64,000 nucleotides of DNA, from positions 1,302,001 through 1,366,000 of the forward strand of contig NZ_CP086063.1 of NCBI RefSeq assembly GCF_020783315.1. Direction: 5' to 3'. The translations under genes and the position numbers were made by a program. The notes under the pieces are model-generated. The model was given only the letters and a program-made list of their open reading frames with translations. It was not told the origin of the DNA and searched no databases. This document shows, in pieces, positions 8,612 through 16,295 of this stretch. Origin of the DNA: Ferruginibacter lapsinanis (GTDB lineage: Bacteria; Bacteroidota; Bacteroidia; Chitinophagales; Chitinophagaceae). Positions within the stretch are counted from its first letter, which is position 1. Each line of letters opens with the position of its first letter.

Positions 8612-11455
8612 ATGCCAAAAGACAATTCAATAAAATCAGTACTTATTATCGGCTCCGGACCTATTGTTATCGGACAAGCCTGCGAATTTGATTATAGCGG
8701 TACGCAAGCTGCTCGTAGCCTTAGAGAAGAAGGGATAAAAGTGATCCTTATCAATAGTAATCCGGCTACCATCATGACCGATCCGATGATGGCAGATAGA
8801 GTTTATCTATTGCCATTAGAGGTAGAAAGCATTGAACAAATTTTAGAGGAAAATGATATTGATGCAGTGTTGCCTACAATGGGTGGACAAACAGCATTGA
8901 ATCTTTGTAAAGAAGTAGATGAACTGGGTATTTGGGAAAAACATAATGTCCGTTTGATCGGTGTTGATATTAAAGCGATCGATAAAGCGGAGGATAGAGA
9001 AAAATTCCGTCAGTGGATGATCGAGATGGGTATACCAGTTTGTCCGGCACATATTGCCAACTCATTTTTAGAAGGAAAAGAATTTGCACAGGATATCGGT
9101 TTCCCATTAGTACTGCGTCCTTCGTTTACCCTTGGGGGTAGTGGCGGTGGTGTAGTATTTAAAAAAGAAGAGTTGGACGAAGCGCTGAACAGAGCGTTGA
9201 CTGCAAGTCCGATACATGAGGTGTTAGTAGAAAAAGCAGTGTTGGGTTGGAAAGAATACGAATTAGAATTATTAAGAGATAATGCGGATAATGTTGCGAT
9301 CATTTGTACGGTAGAGAATTTTGATCCGATGGGGGTGCATACAGGAGACTCTATCACTGTAGCACCTGCAATGACCTTGAGTGATACGGCATTTCAATTG
9401 ATGCGTAACACAGCAATCAGTATGATGCGTAACCTGGGCAATTTTGCCGGAGGTTGTAATGTGCAGTTTGCAATGAATCCGCAAACAGAAGAGATTATTG
9501 TTGTAGAAATTAATCCACGTGTAAGTCGTTCATCTGCATTAGCGTCTAAGGCTACGGGTTATCCTATCGCTAAAATTGCTGCAAAACTGGCGGTTGGATA
9601 TAATTTAGATGAATTAAAAAATCAGATCACACAAAGTACTTCGGCTTATTTTGAACCGGCGTTGGATTATGTAATTGTAAAAGTACCTCGTTGGAACTTC
9701 GATAAATTTAAAGGAGCTGATGATACTTTAGGTTTCCAGATGAAATCTGTGGGGGAAGTAATGGGTATTGGCAGAAGCTTTGCTGAAGCGATACAAAAAG
9801 CCTGTCAGAGTTTGGAGAATGAAGCGGTAGGGTTGGGTTACTACGGACAAAGCTTAATGAAAGCAGATGACTTAATTGAATACATCAAGATACCGAAGTG
9901 GGATAGGGTTTTCAGAATTAAGGATGCATTGATGGCTGGGGCCAGTGTAAAACGTATTTGCGAAAGCACCGGCATCGACAGGTGGTTCATCTACCAGATA
10001 CAAAAAATATGTAACTGCGAAAAAGAGATCCTTAAGTATGATCTGAAGACTTTGCCGGATGAGTTGTTGAAAGAAGCGAAATTCTTGGGCTTTAGTGATG
10101 AGCAGATTGTTCGTATCATGAAAGAAGAAAACGCTGAAGATATTTACGAACGCAGAAAGAAAATGGGATTGACCAGGGTGTTCAAAATGGTAGATACCTG
10201 TGCTGCAGAGTTTGAGGCAAAGACGCCATATTTCTATTCAACATTTGAAAACAAATCGGCTAACGATAGCAAACTGATCAGCAACGAAAGTAAAAGATCT
10301 GATAAGAAAAAAATAATTGTACTCGGTAGTGGTCCGAACAGGATCGGTCAGGGTATTGAGTTTGATTATTGTTGTGTACATGGGTTGCTTGCTGTAAAAG
10401 AAGCAGGTTATGAAGCGATCATGGTAAATTGTAATCCAGAAACAGTAAGTACAGATTTTGATATAGCTGATAAATTATATTTCGAGCCAGTGTTCTGGGA
10501 GCATTTGTGGGAGATCATTGAACATGAACAACCGGATGGTGTGATTGTTCAGTTGGGAGGACAAACAGCATTGAAACTTGCAAAGAAATTACATCAAAAA
10601 GGAATAAGAATTGTCGGTACTTCTTTCGATAGTATGGATATTGCTGAAGACAGAGGCAGATTTAGTGATACATTAAAAGAACTAGGTATCCCTTATCCGA
10701 AATATGGTACAGCATACAATACTGATGATGCGATTGAAGTGGCAAAAGAAGTCGGTTATCCTGTATTGATACGCCCTAGTTATGTTATTGGCGGACAAAG
10801 AATGCGTATCGTGTTGAACGACGAAGAGTTGGAAAAAGGGATTTTAAGTTTGATCAAACATTTGCCGGGCAATAAGATTTTAATTGATCATTTCTTAGAT
10901 CGTTGTCAGGAGGCTGAGATCGATGCAATTTTTGATGGTGATGAATTCCATATCATGGGCGTGATGGAACATATTGAACCGGCAGGTATCCATAGTGGTG
11001 ATAGTAATGCCGTGTTGCCACAATTCAATTTATCTCCATTGATCGTTCATACAATGGAAGAATACGCAGAAAAAATTGCACGTAAATTAAATATCAGAGG
11101 ATTGATCAATATTCAGTTTGCTATTAAAGATGGTAATGTGTATGTGATTGAGGCAAACCCACGTGCTAGCCGTACTACACCGTTTATTGCAAAAGCATAT
11201 CAAATACCATATTTGAATATTGCTACCAAAATAATGTTGGGCGTTAATAAATTAAAAGACTTCGTTTTTGAGAAAAAGATGACAGGCTTTGCGATCAAAG
11301 AACCGGTATTCTCTTTCAATAAATTTCCTGGTGTAAATAAAGAGTTAGGCCCGGAAATGAAGAGTACCGGTGAAGCAATTCGTTTCATCAAAGATCTTCG
11401 TGATCCTTACTTCAGAACTTTGTACAAAGAGAGAAGTATGCATTTGAGTAAATAG
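8612..11455 (+). CDS. carB: Carbamoyl-phosphate synthase large subunit, lacking the C-terminal MGS domain
   Basis: Uses ammonia delivered by CarA, bicarbonate and 2 ATP to make carbamoyl phosphate for pyrimidines and arginine. The 947 residues contain both synthetase halves. The first has GSGPIVIGQACEFDYSGTQA, the ATP-grasp GGSGGGV loop and EINPRVSRSSALASKATGYP. The second begins near residue 568 with GSGPNRIGQGIEFDYCCV and has its EANPRASRTTPFIAKA motif. The protein ends shortly after LRDPYFRTLYKER, so the roughly 130-residue allosteric MGS-like domain of the E. coli enzyme (about 1070 residues) is absent. No carA is adjacent. A terminator follows. Feedback by UMP/ornithine through that domain is therefore not expected. 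Confidence 0.97.
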   Translation: MPKDNSIKSVLIIGSGPIVIGQACEFDYSGTQAARSLREEGIKVILINSNPATIMTDPMMADRVYLLPLEVESIEQILEENDIDAVLPTMGGQTALNLCKEVDELGIWEKHNVRLIGVDIKAIDKAEDREKFRQWMIEMGIPVCPAHIANSFLEGKEFAQDIGFPLVLRPSFTLGGSGGGVVFKKEELDEALNRALTASPIHEVLVEKAVLGWKEYELELLRDNADNVAIICTVENFDPMGVHTGDSITVAPAMTLSDTAFQLMRNTAISMMRNLGNFAGGCNVQFAMNPQTEEIIVVEINPRVSRSSALASKATGYPIAKIAAKLAVGYNLDELKNQITQSTSAYFEPALDYVIVKVPRWNFDKFKGADDTLGFQMKSVGEVMGIGRSFAEAIQKACQSLENEAVGLGYYGQSLMKADDLIEYIKIPKWDRVFRIKDALMAGASVKRICESTGIDRWFIYQIQKICNCEKEILKYDLKTLPDELLKEAKFLGFSDEQIVRIMKEENAEDIYERRKKMGLTRVFKMVDTCAAEFEAKTPYFYSTFENKSANDSKLISNESKRSDKKKIIVLGSGPNRIGQGIEFDYCCVHGLLAVKEAGYEAIMVNCNPETVSTDFDIADKLYFEPVFWEHLWEIIEHEQPDGVIVQLGGQTALKLAKKLHQKGIRIVGTSFDSMDIAEDRGRFSDTLKELGIPYPKYGTAYNTDDAIEVAKEVGYPVLIRPSYVIGGQRMRIVLNDEELEKGILSLIKHLPGNKILIDHFLDRCQEAEIDAIFDGDEFHIMGVMEHIEPAGIHSGDSNAVLPQFNLSPLIVHTMEEYAEKIARKLNIRGLINIQFAIKDGNVYVIEANPRASRTTPFIAKAYQIPYLNIATKIMLGVNKLKDFVFEKKMTGFAIKEPVFSFNKFPGVNKELGPEMKSTGEAIRFIKDLRDPYFRTLYKERSMHLSK

Positions 11456-11479
11456 AGTTTGTTACATATAATATAATTG

Positions 11480-11511
11480 AAAGCCTCGTTTTTTTTGAAC
11501 GGGGCTTTTTT
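11480..11511 (+). terminator. Rho-independent terminator of carB
   Basis: An 11-bp stem (AAAGCCTCGTT paired with AACGGGGCTTT, one G-U wobble) is followed by a T-run, 25 bp after the carB stop. Confidence 0.8.
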
Positions 11512-11734
11512 ATTGAGCTATGATTTTGATCGTTTGATAAGATTGGGTTAAAAAATAAATCAACATTAGAAAATTGATTTTTTACCCCGAAGATTGTAAG
11601 TCATCAAAAACTGATGCAAGTATCAATAACGATGGAGTATAGATGAAAGCGGCGATGATTTGTAGAAAACTAACTAATTCGTAAAATTTCATAGTAAAAT
11701 TACGTATAAATGCTTCTTGTTTCCGTAAAATTAC

Positions 11735-11742
11735 TATTTTTG
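11735..11742 (+). promoter_or_regulatory. -7 box in front of the RNA-like unit
   Basis: TATTTTTG matches TAnnTTTG. The nearest upstream TTG (11717-11719) is 15 bp away, closer than the usual 17-23 bp. A start near 11749 is predicted. Confidence 0.4.
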
Positions 11743-11748
11743 GAATCT

Positions 11749-11850
11749 GCTGACCTAACAGTATGACTTATCTGAGGATATTTTGATAGTCAACATAAAA
11801 CGGGTTATAGGTCTAAAGGTCATAGGGCTGCTATCAAGCAGCCCTATTTT
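11749..11850 (+). ncRNA. Candidate small structured RNA (about 100 nt)
   Basis: The segment lies between the carB terminator and a convergent small ORF, and it is bounded by its own -7 box and a strong intrinsic terminator. Within it, TGACCT (11751-11756) can pair with AGGTCA (11817-11822), enclosing a second stem made by GACTTATC (11765-11772) and GATAGTC (11785-11791, one bulged base). The terminator hairpin follows directly. The only reading frame is a seven-residue ORF starting at 11763. It matches no RNA family I recognise. Expression is inferred. Confidence 0.4.
11822..11850 (+). terminator. Strong rho-independent terminator with no annotated gene before it
   Basis: A perfect 11-bp GC-rich stem (ATAGGGCTGCT and its complement) closes an ATCA loop and is followed by TTTTATTTT on the plus strand. 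The minus side lacks a T-run, so it ends plus-strand transcription, although carB is already terminated at 11511. Confidence 0.75.
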
Positions 11851-11871
11851 ATTTTGCTAATTATGTAACTA

Positions 11872-12024
11872 CTATGGGAAAGGAAAAGATAAGCTGGTTA
11901 AAATTTGATACTGATCTTCCAATAAATGTAATTCATCCTCTGTGATAGTAACATTTTCCTGACCGTTAGTAATTTCCGGCGTACTACTGTACTTGGCTGT
12001 TGTGTGGTAGGTTTGATTTTTCAT
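11872..12024 (-). CDS. Small hypothetical protein, 50 residues
   Basis: An ATG at 12024 opens 50 codons ending in TAG at 11872. The product is polar and Thr/Ser-rich (starts MKNQTYHTTAKYSST), has an acidic middle (ITEDELHLLEDQYQ) and ends SLSFPFP. I see no signal peptide, membrane helix or Cys motif. The acidic LxxLExQYxxL stretch could form one helix. It sits alone between the RNA-like unit and the 12174-13727 gene. I do not recognise it. A leader-type or regulatory peptide is possible, and so is a chance ORF. Confidence 0.4.
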   Translation of the reverse strand: MKNQTYHTTAKYSSTPEITNGQENVTITEDELHLLEDQYQILTSLSFPFP

Positions 12025-12173
12025 AATAATGGATTTAATAATAGAGGAAAACGAAATAAAATATCCATTATTGTGTAAAAAAGCGTACTGATTTGCAAAA
12101 AATATATTTCAATATATAGTTGTGCGATGTCCCTACAAAGATTTTTTGTTGCCAATTGTAAACCTGAAAATTA

Positions 12174-13727
12174 TCATTGTATCGTCAATGATCCCGGGAC
12201 GACAAGTGTTTTGCCCGTAGGTACAACCAACGAAGCTCCGTTGGAAATATGTTGTGTATAATTTAAAATACATTGCCCACCGAGAACATGGCTTATTAAT
12301 ATGGTATCCGGTGGATATAATGTAAATGGCGGCCTCAAATTGTCTTTCCAGTTAAAAGGATTACCCCAGTTGCCATTGCCAATAAACATATAAGTGAGCG
12401 GAGAAGTGAAATCAACATTAATATTTTTTGCCGTATCACTCAGGGCGTTGATGTTAACCATACTTCCTGGAAAATTGGGTGTCTGGTTGAAAAACAGCGA
12501 TGGTCCCCCACCTCCGCCATTGTCCACATGAAATTGTATTGAGTATTGTCCGGGAGGTACAAATAAATAATAGAAATTTTCTGTGCTGTCATGATAGGCT
12601 TCATATAATGGAGGCCCCGGAACATTATATGCATATGCATTGATTCCGCCTCTTATATTTTTCCCGTCTTTTTTAAATGTGCCCATTATGACTGCACCCT
12701 TTCTCAAAACTGCATTGATATTTTTTATGGTATCGGTGAACTCAGTTACGTGAATATAATCGGCGTTTTGACTGGAGTATTTTTGATTATAATAAGTTCT
12801 CAGATATCCTTTAGGCTCCCGATCATTTCCAAATTGGACAGTATAGGTTCCGGTGTCTACTGTAATAGAATAATTCCCATTTACATCTGTTCGTCCATCA
12901 TAATTTTTATTTCCTCCACCATTAGGGGTATAAACATTTACAGCCATGTCAAAAATGGGAGCACCGGTTGTGTCAGTAACAGTACCCATGATAATTTTGC
13001 CGGCAAGAACAGTGAAATCAATATTTGAAACATTAGAACTTAATGTGAAACTTGCTTCATTGGGAGTAAACACATAACCGCTTAAAGAACTGTTGAAAGA
13101 TTCCATTGGAACACGTACTCTTACATTAGATCCGGAGGCTTCTTTAGTTGTGATAATATAATTACCGTTGTTATCAGTAAGTACATAATATTCGCCATCA
13201 GGCCCCTGTAAACTTACCACAACATTTATCAGGCCACTCCCATCTTTGGTTACTTTGCCGCTTACGGTAAATGTAGGGGATGAGATGGCTGTTAACGAGT
13301 AGGTAGATGTAGCCGTATCTGTACCGGAGATCGTTCGGAAAATATAATTGCCTACCGGAAAGCCTAGTCCTCCAATACTAGTAGTGATAGTGCCATTTGC
13401 AGTTGCATCGTCATCACCCGGCCCTTGGTTTCCACCAGGAACACCATCTGTTTGATTAAAGGAAACGAATAAAAAATCAGTAGCCGGATCAATGATGTCG
13501 TTGCCATTCATATCTATCCATAACTGATTAGATACACCAGCTCCGGTAGTTAGTCCGCTGATACTCCATGAAAAAGTATTGCCTGTTTCAAACGTGGCAC
13601 CATTGGCTTGCCCATTAACCGTAAGCCCGATGGTTGCAAAACTTTTTGAGCAAGAAAACATAGTGATAGCTAATAACAGAAAAACATGGGTTAGCTTAGC
13701 TGTATTTTTTGTAGCAGTGTATTTCAT
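12174..13727 (-). CDS. Secreted multidomain protein with carboxypeptidase-regulatory (Ig-like) repeats
   Basis: The 517-residue precursor opens with a signal peptide (hydrophobic VFLLLAITMFSC, cleavage near SFA). Residues about 35-150 resemble a beta-sandwich with the acidic motif DMNGNDIIDPATD. Three CarboxypepD_reg-like repeats follow at about 155-250, 245-345 and 345-435, each of the form GxVT..G.PI...V......TD.NGNY.I. The C-terminus reads GNWGNPFNWKDN...PPDTILI...GASLVVPTGKTLVVPGSLTI, a pattern I associate with surface proteins of this phylum. There is no canonical type IX secretion C-terminal domain. It may be a cell-surface structural protein. Starts at ATG 13727. Confidence 0.75.
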   Translation of the reverse strand: MKYTATKNTAKLTHVFLLLAITMFSCSKSFATIGLTVNGQANGATFETGNTFSWSISGLTTGAGVSNQLWIDMNGNDIIDPATDFLFVSFNQTDGVPGGNQGPGDDDATANGTITTSIGGLGFPVGNYIFRTISGTDTATSTYSLTAISSPTFTVSGKVTKDGSGLINVVVSLQGPDGEYYVLTDNNGNYIITTKEASGSNVRVRVPMESFNSSLSGYVFTPNEASFTLSSNVSNIDFTVLAGKIIMGTVTDTTGAPIFDMAVNVYTPNGGGNKNYDGRTDVNGNYSITVDTGTYTVQFGNDREPKGYLRTYYNQKYSSQNADYIHVTEFTDTIKNINAVLRKGAVIMGTFKKDGKNIRGGINAYAYNVPGPPLYEAYHDSTENFYYLFVPPGQYSIQFHVDNGGGGGPSLFFNQTPNFPGSMVNINALSDTAKNINVDFTSPLTYMFIGNGNWGNPFNWKDNLRPPFTLYPPDTILISHVLGGQCILNYTQHISNGASLVVPTGKTLVVPGSLTIQ

Positions 13728-13862
13728 CCCGGTAAGATTTAGGGTTTATAATACTAACGACAAATATTCCCGAAGCACTTGAAACTATGGCCAGACTTTA
13801 TACCCTAAATCTAATGGAAAGTAAGCAGAAATAAAAGACATTTTCAATGATATTTAGCAGTA

Positions 13863-14372
13863 ATGAAAAATTTATTTATCAGCGAATGCCGGATTGGCAA
13901 CATATTTTTGTCTGTACATAGTATGATACTAAAACAAAAAATATATCGCCACTACTGTCAAATAGTAGAGCAGAAGATAACGCTGCTACAGCAGGTATTG
14001 GCTGATCTGAAAGAAAGTGGCACTAACGAAACTAAAAGTACAGCAGGAGATAAACATGAAACAGCCTTAGCTATGTTGCAAATAGAACAGGCAAACAAAC
14101 GAGCTCAATTACAGGAGATAATAGCTCAAAAAAATGTGTTGGGAAAAATAAATCCAACCATATCTGCGCCGATTGTAACGATTGGCAGTCTTATCAAGAC
14201 CAATAGAGGTTATTTGTTCATGAGTGTTGCTTTAGGTAAAGCGGAAATAGAGGGTATAACAGTTATTGCACTTTCGCCACAGTCACCATTAGGCATACAA
14301 TTAATGAGACTGAAAGAAGGAGATACTGCGATTATGAATGGAAACAGCTATATCATAGAAGGTATTTTCTAG
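13863..14372 (+). CDS. GreA/GreB-like protein (coiled coil plus FKBP-like C-terminus)
   Basis: The central region (about residues 30-90) is a predicted antiparallel coiled coil. It is followed by a GreA-type C-terminal domain with IGSLIKTNRGYLFMSVALGK and the diagnostic SPLGIQLMRLKEGDTAI...YIIEGI. Relatives in Bacteroidota are often mislabelled 3-oxoacyl-ACP synthase. GreA proteins rescue stalled RNA polymerase, but this one lacks a clearly recognisable acidic tip, so it may be a polymerase-channel binder of another kind. The first ATG gives 169 residues. An in-frame ATG at 13923 gives 149 and fits the family length better. It is monocistronic, divergent from the secreted-protein gene. Confidence 0.65.
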   Translation: MKNLFISECRIGNIFLSVHSMILKQKIYRHYCQIVEQKITLLQQVLADLKESGTNETKSTAGDKHETALAMLQIEQANKRAQLQEIIAQKNVLGKINPTISAPIVTIGSLIKTNRGYLFMSVALGKAEIEGITVIALSPQSPLGIQLMRLKEGDTAIMNGNSYIIEGIF

Positions 14373-14499
14373 TTCTCTCAAAAATATTGCACTTTATAGA
14401 AAATAGTTCTATCTTACTCTATCCGCTCCCATAATTACTGCAAAATATCCATTCTTTGTAAGGCCATCATATTTATTCATTTATTAACCAAACCTCAAC

Positions 14500-15048
14500 A
14501 TGCGTATGAAAAAATTTATGCTGATTGCTTTCATTGCCGTATTTGCGATGAGTTGCAATAATGCCACAACAAAAGAAAACAGTACAGCGGCAGCTGACAC
14601 TTCCTCTGGAAAAATTGATTATGCTTATTTACCCGCCAATCATCCTCCGGATTATTGGGATAGGGGGGATCAGAAAAATATTGCCCTGGTGCTTAAGTCT
14701 TTAAAAGGATTTGAAACAAAAAATGTTGAACAGGCGTTGGAGCCATTTGCAGACAGTGTACTCTGGCAAGTTGGGAATATGGATGCTAAGATCTCAAAAG
14801 ACTCATTACGATCAATGTTTACAAATGATCTGAAAGCTATTGCATCTATTAAGATCGTTATGAATGATTATGAATCTGTTATCTCTAAAGATAAAAAATT
14901 GGAGTATGTGTCGTTATGGTATAAACAGATCAATACCGATATGAAAGGGAAAGTTGATTCTATGATCTGTATGGATGATGCTAAAATTGTAAATGGAAAA
15001 ATTGTTGAACTTGAGGAAAAAGTAAGGCCATTGGGGCAAAAGAAGTAA
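14500..15048 (+). CDS. Lipoprotein with an NTF2/SnoaL-like domain
   Basis: The 182-residue precursor has a lipoprotein signal with MSC at residues 18-20, a short Thr/Ser/Ala linker, then a cone-fold-like domain. Signs are NIALVLKSLKGFETKNVEQALEPFADSVLW and a C-terminal pair of strands with WYKQINTDMKGKVDSMICMDDAKIVNGKIVELEEKVRPL, typical of SnoaL-like proteins. Catalytic residues cannot be assigned. A second in-frame ATG lies two codons on. It is followed at once by a bidirectional terminator shared with leuB. Confidence 0.7.
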   Translation: MRMKKFMLIAFIAVFAMSCNNATTKENSTAAADTSSGKIDYAYLPANHPPDYWDRGDQKNIALVLKSLKGFETKNVEQALEPFADSVLWQVGNMDAKISKDSLRSMFTNDLKAIASIKIVMNDYESVISKDKKLEYVSLWYKQINTDMKGKVDSMICMDDAKIVNGKIVELEEKVRPLGQKK

Positions 15049-15060
15049 TCAGAACAAAAT

Positions 15061-15089
15061 AAAAAGTGCCGATCTGATCGGCACTTTTT
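15061..15089. terminator. Bidirectional terminator between the lipoprotein gene and leuB
   Basis: A near-perfect palindrome with 14-bp arms (AAAAAGTGCCGATC and its complement around a single T) carries A/T tracts on both sides. It lies between two convergent stop codons and serves both strands. Confidence 0.88.
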
Positions 15090-15110
15090 ATATAAAAAAA
15101 TTACAAGGAT

Positions 15111-16181
15111 CTATATTCTGCTTAGGATTTCTTCACCAATAGCATCGGTGCCTAAAATTTTGTCAGCTGGCGTAGTAGCATCAGCAATATCCCTTGTACG
15201 GAAACCAGCTTTCAATACCTGGTCAACCGCATTGATCACGGCTTCACTTTCAGCTTTTAAGCCGAAAGAAATATCTAATAATAATGCTGCTGATAAAACA
15301 GAAGCCATCGGGTTAGCAACGCCTTTACCTGTAATGTCGTGACCAGAACCATGTATTGGTTCGTAAACGCCTGTCCCATCTCCGATGGACGCAGATGCTA
15401 ACATGCCCATTGAGCCTGCAATTTGCGAAGCTTCATCTGTTAAGATGTCACCAAATAAATTACCGGTTACTACCACATCAAAACGTTTAGGATCTTTAAT
15501 TAAGATCATCGCTGCTGCATCAACAAACTGATGTTCTAATTGAACCTCAGGATAATCTTTTGCCACTTCTAAAATGGTTTCTCTCCATAAACGACTGCTT
15601 TCTAAAACATTCGCTTTATCTACACTCATTAATTTTTTACCTCTTGTCATTGCAGCATCAAAAGCTTTACGTGCAATACGTTCAACTTCATATTTGCTGT
15701 AGATCATTGTATCGTAAGCAGTGTTACCATCAGCAGATCTTGCTCTTTCACCGAAGTAAACATCTCCTGTTAATTCACGGAAGAATAAGATATCTGCTCC
15801 TTTTAATATTTCTGGTTTGATGCTGGATGCACTCAGCAATTCATCAAATAATTTTATCGGACGAAGGTTAGCATATAAGCCTAATTCTTTACGCATTTTC
15901 AACAAACCTTGTTCAGGACGAACTTTTGCTGAAGGATCATTATCATATTTCGGATGACCTACTGCACCAAATAATACTGCATCTGAATTTCTCATTTTTT
16001 CTAATGATTCATCAGGTAAAGGATTACCGGTTGCTTCAATTGCTACGTGACCGATCAATGCTTCATCATAAGTGAACTCATGTCCAAACTTTGCAGCAAT
16101 TTTATCTAATACTTTTTTACCAACAACAGTTACTTCTTGTCCGATTCCGTCTCCAGGAACGATAACGATGTGTTTTTTCAT
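15111..16181 (-). CDS. leuB: 3-isopropylmalate dehydrogenase
   Basis: Oxidises and decarboxylates 3-isopropylmalate to 2-oxoisocaproate with NAD+, and acts on 3-methylmalate in the citramalate route. The 356 residues show PGDGIGQEV, LFGAVGHPKYD, the substrate-binding Arg cluster in RPEQGLLKMRKELGLYANLRP, the RELTGDVYFGERAR block, the VDKANVLESSRLWRE catalytic region, GNLFGDILTDEASQIAGSMGMLASASIG and the NAD-binding HGSGHDITGKGVANP. It is last in the operon leuC, four-helix gene, leuD, cimA, leuB. It starts at ATG 16181, and the terminator at 15061-15089 follows. Confidence 0.97.
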   Translation of the reverse strand: MKKHIVIVPGDGIGQEVTVVGKKVLDKIAAKFGHEFTYDEALIGHVAIEATGNPLPDESLEKMRNSDAVLFGAVGHPKYDNDPSAKVRPEQGLLKMRKELGLYANLRPIKLFDELLSASSIKPEILKGADILFFRELTGDVYFGERARSADGNTAYDTMIYSKYEVERIARKAFDAAMTRGKKLMSVDKANVLESSRLWRETILEVAKDYPEVQLEHQFVDAAAMILIKDPKRFDVVVTGNLFGDILTDEASQIAGSMGMLASASIGDGTGVYEPIHGSGHDITGKGVANPMASVLSAALLLDISFGLKAESEAVINAVDQVLKAGFRTRDIADATTPADKILGTDAIGEEILSRI

Positions 16182-16195
16182 TCGAAAGTGTTTGT

Positions 16196-16289
16196 GGCTA
16201 CAGCTGCGGCTTTTGGCTACAGCTTTGACCTATTATTATAATTAAAAATTCTATTTTAAAAAGCTCGGCCGTAGCCATAAGCTGCAGCC
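16196..16289. repeat. Inverted pair of 22-bp GGCTnCAGC elements in the leuB-cimA spacer
   Basis: The first arm (16196-16223) holds overlapping GGCTACAGC half-sites; its 22-bp core is 16202-16223. The second arm (16268-16289) is the same element inverted. Each core matches the copy at 18491-18512 at 20 of 22 positions. About 45 AT-rich bases separate the arms, so a long hairpin can form. Confidence 0.7.
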
Positions 16290-16295
16290 AAAGGC

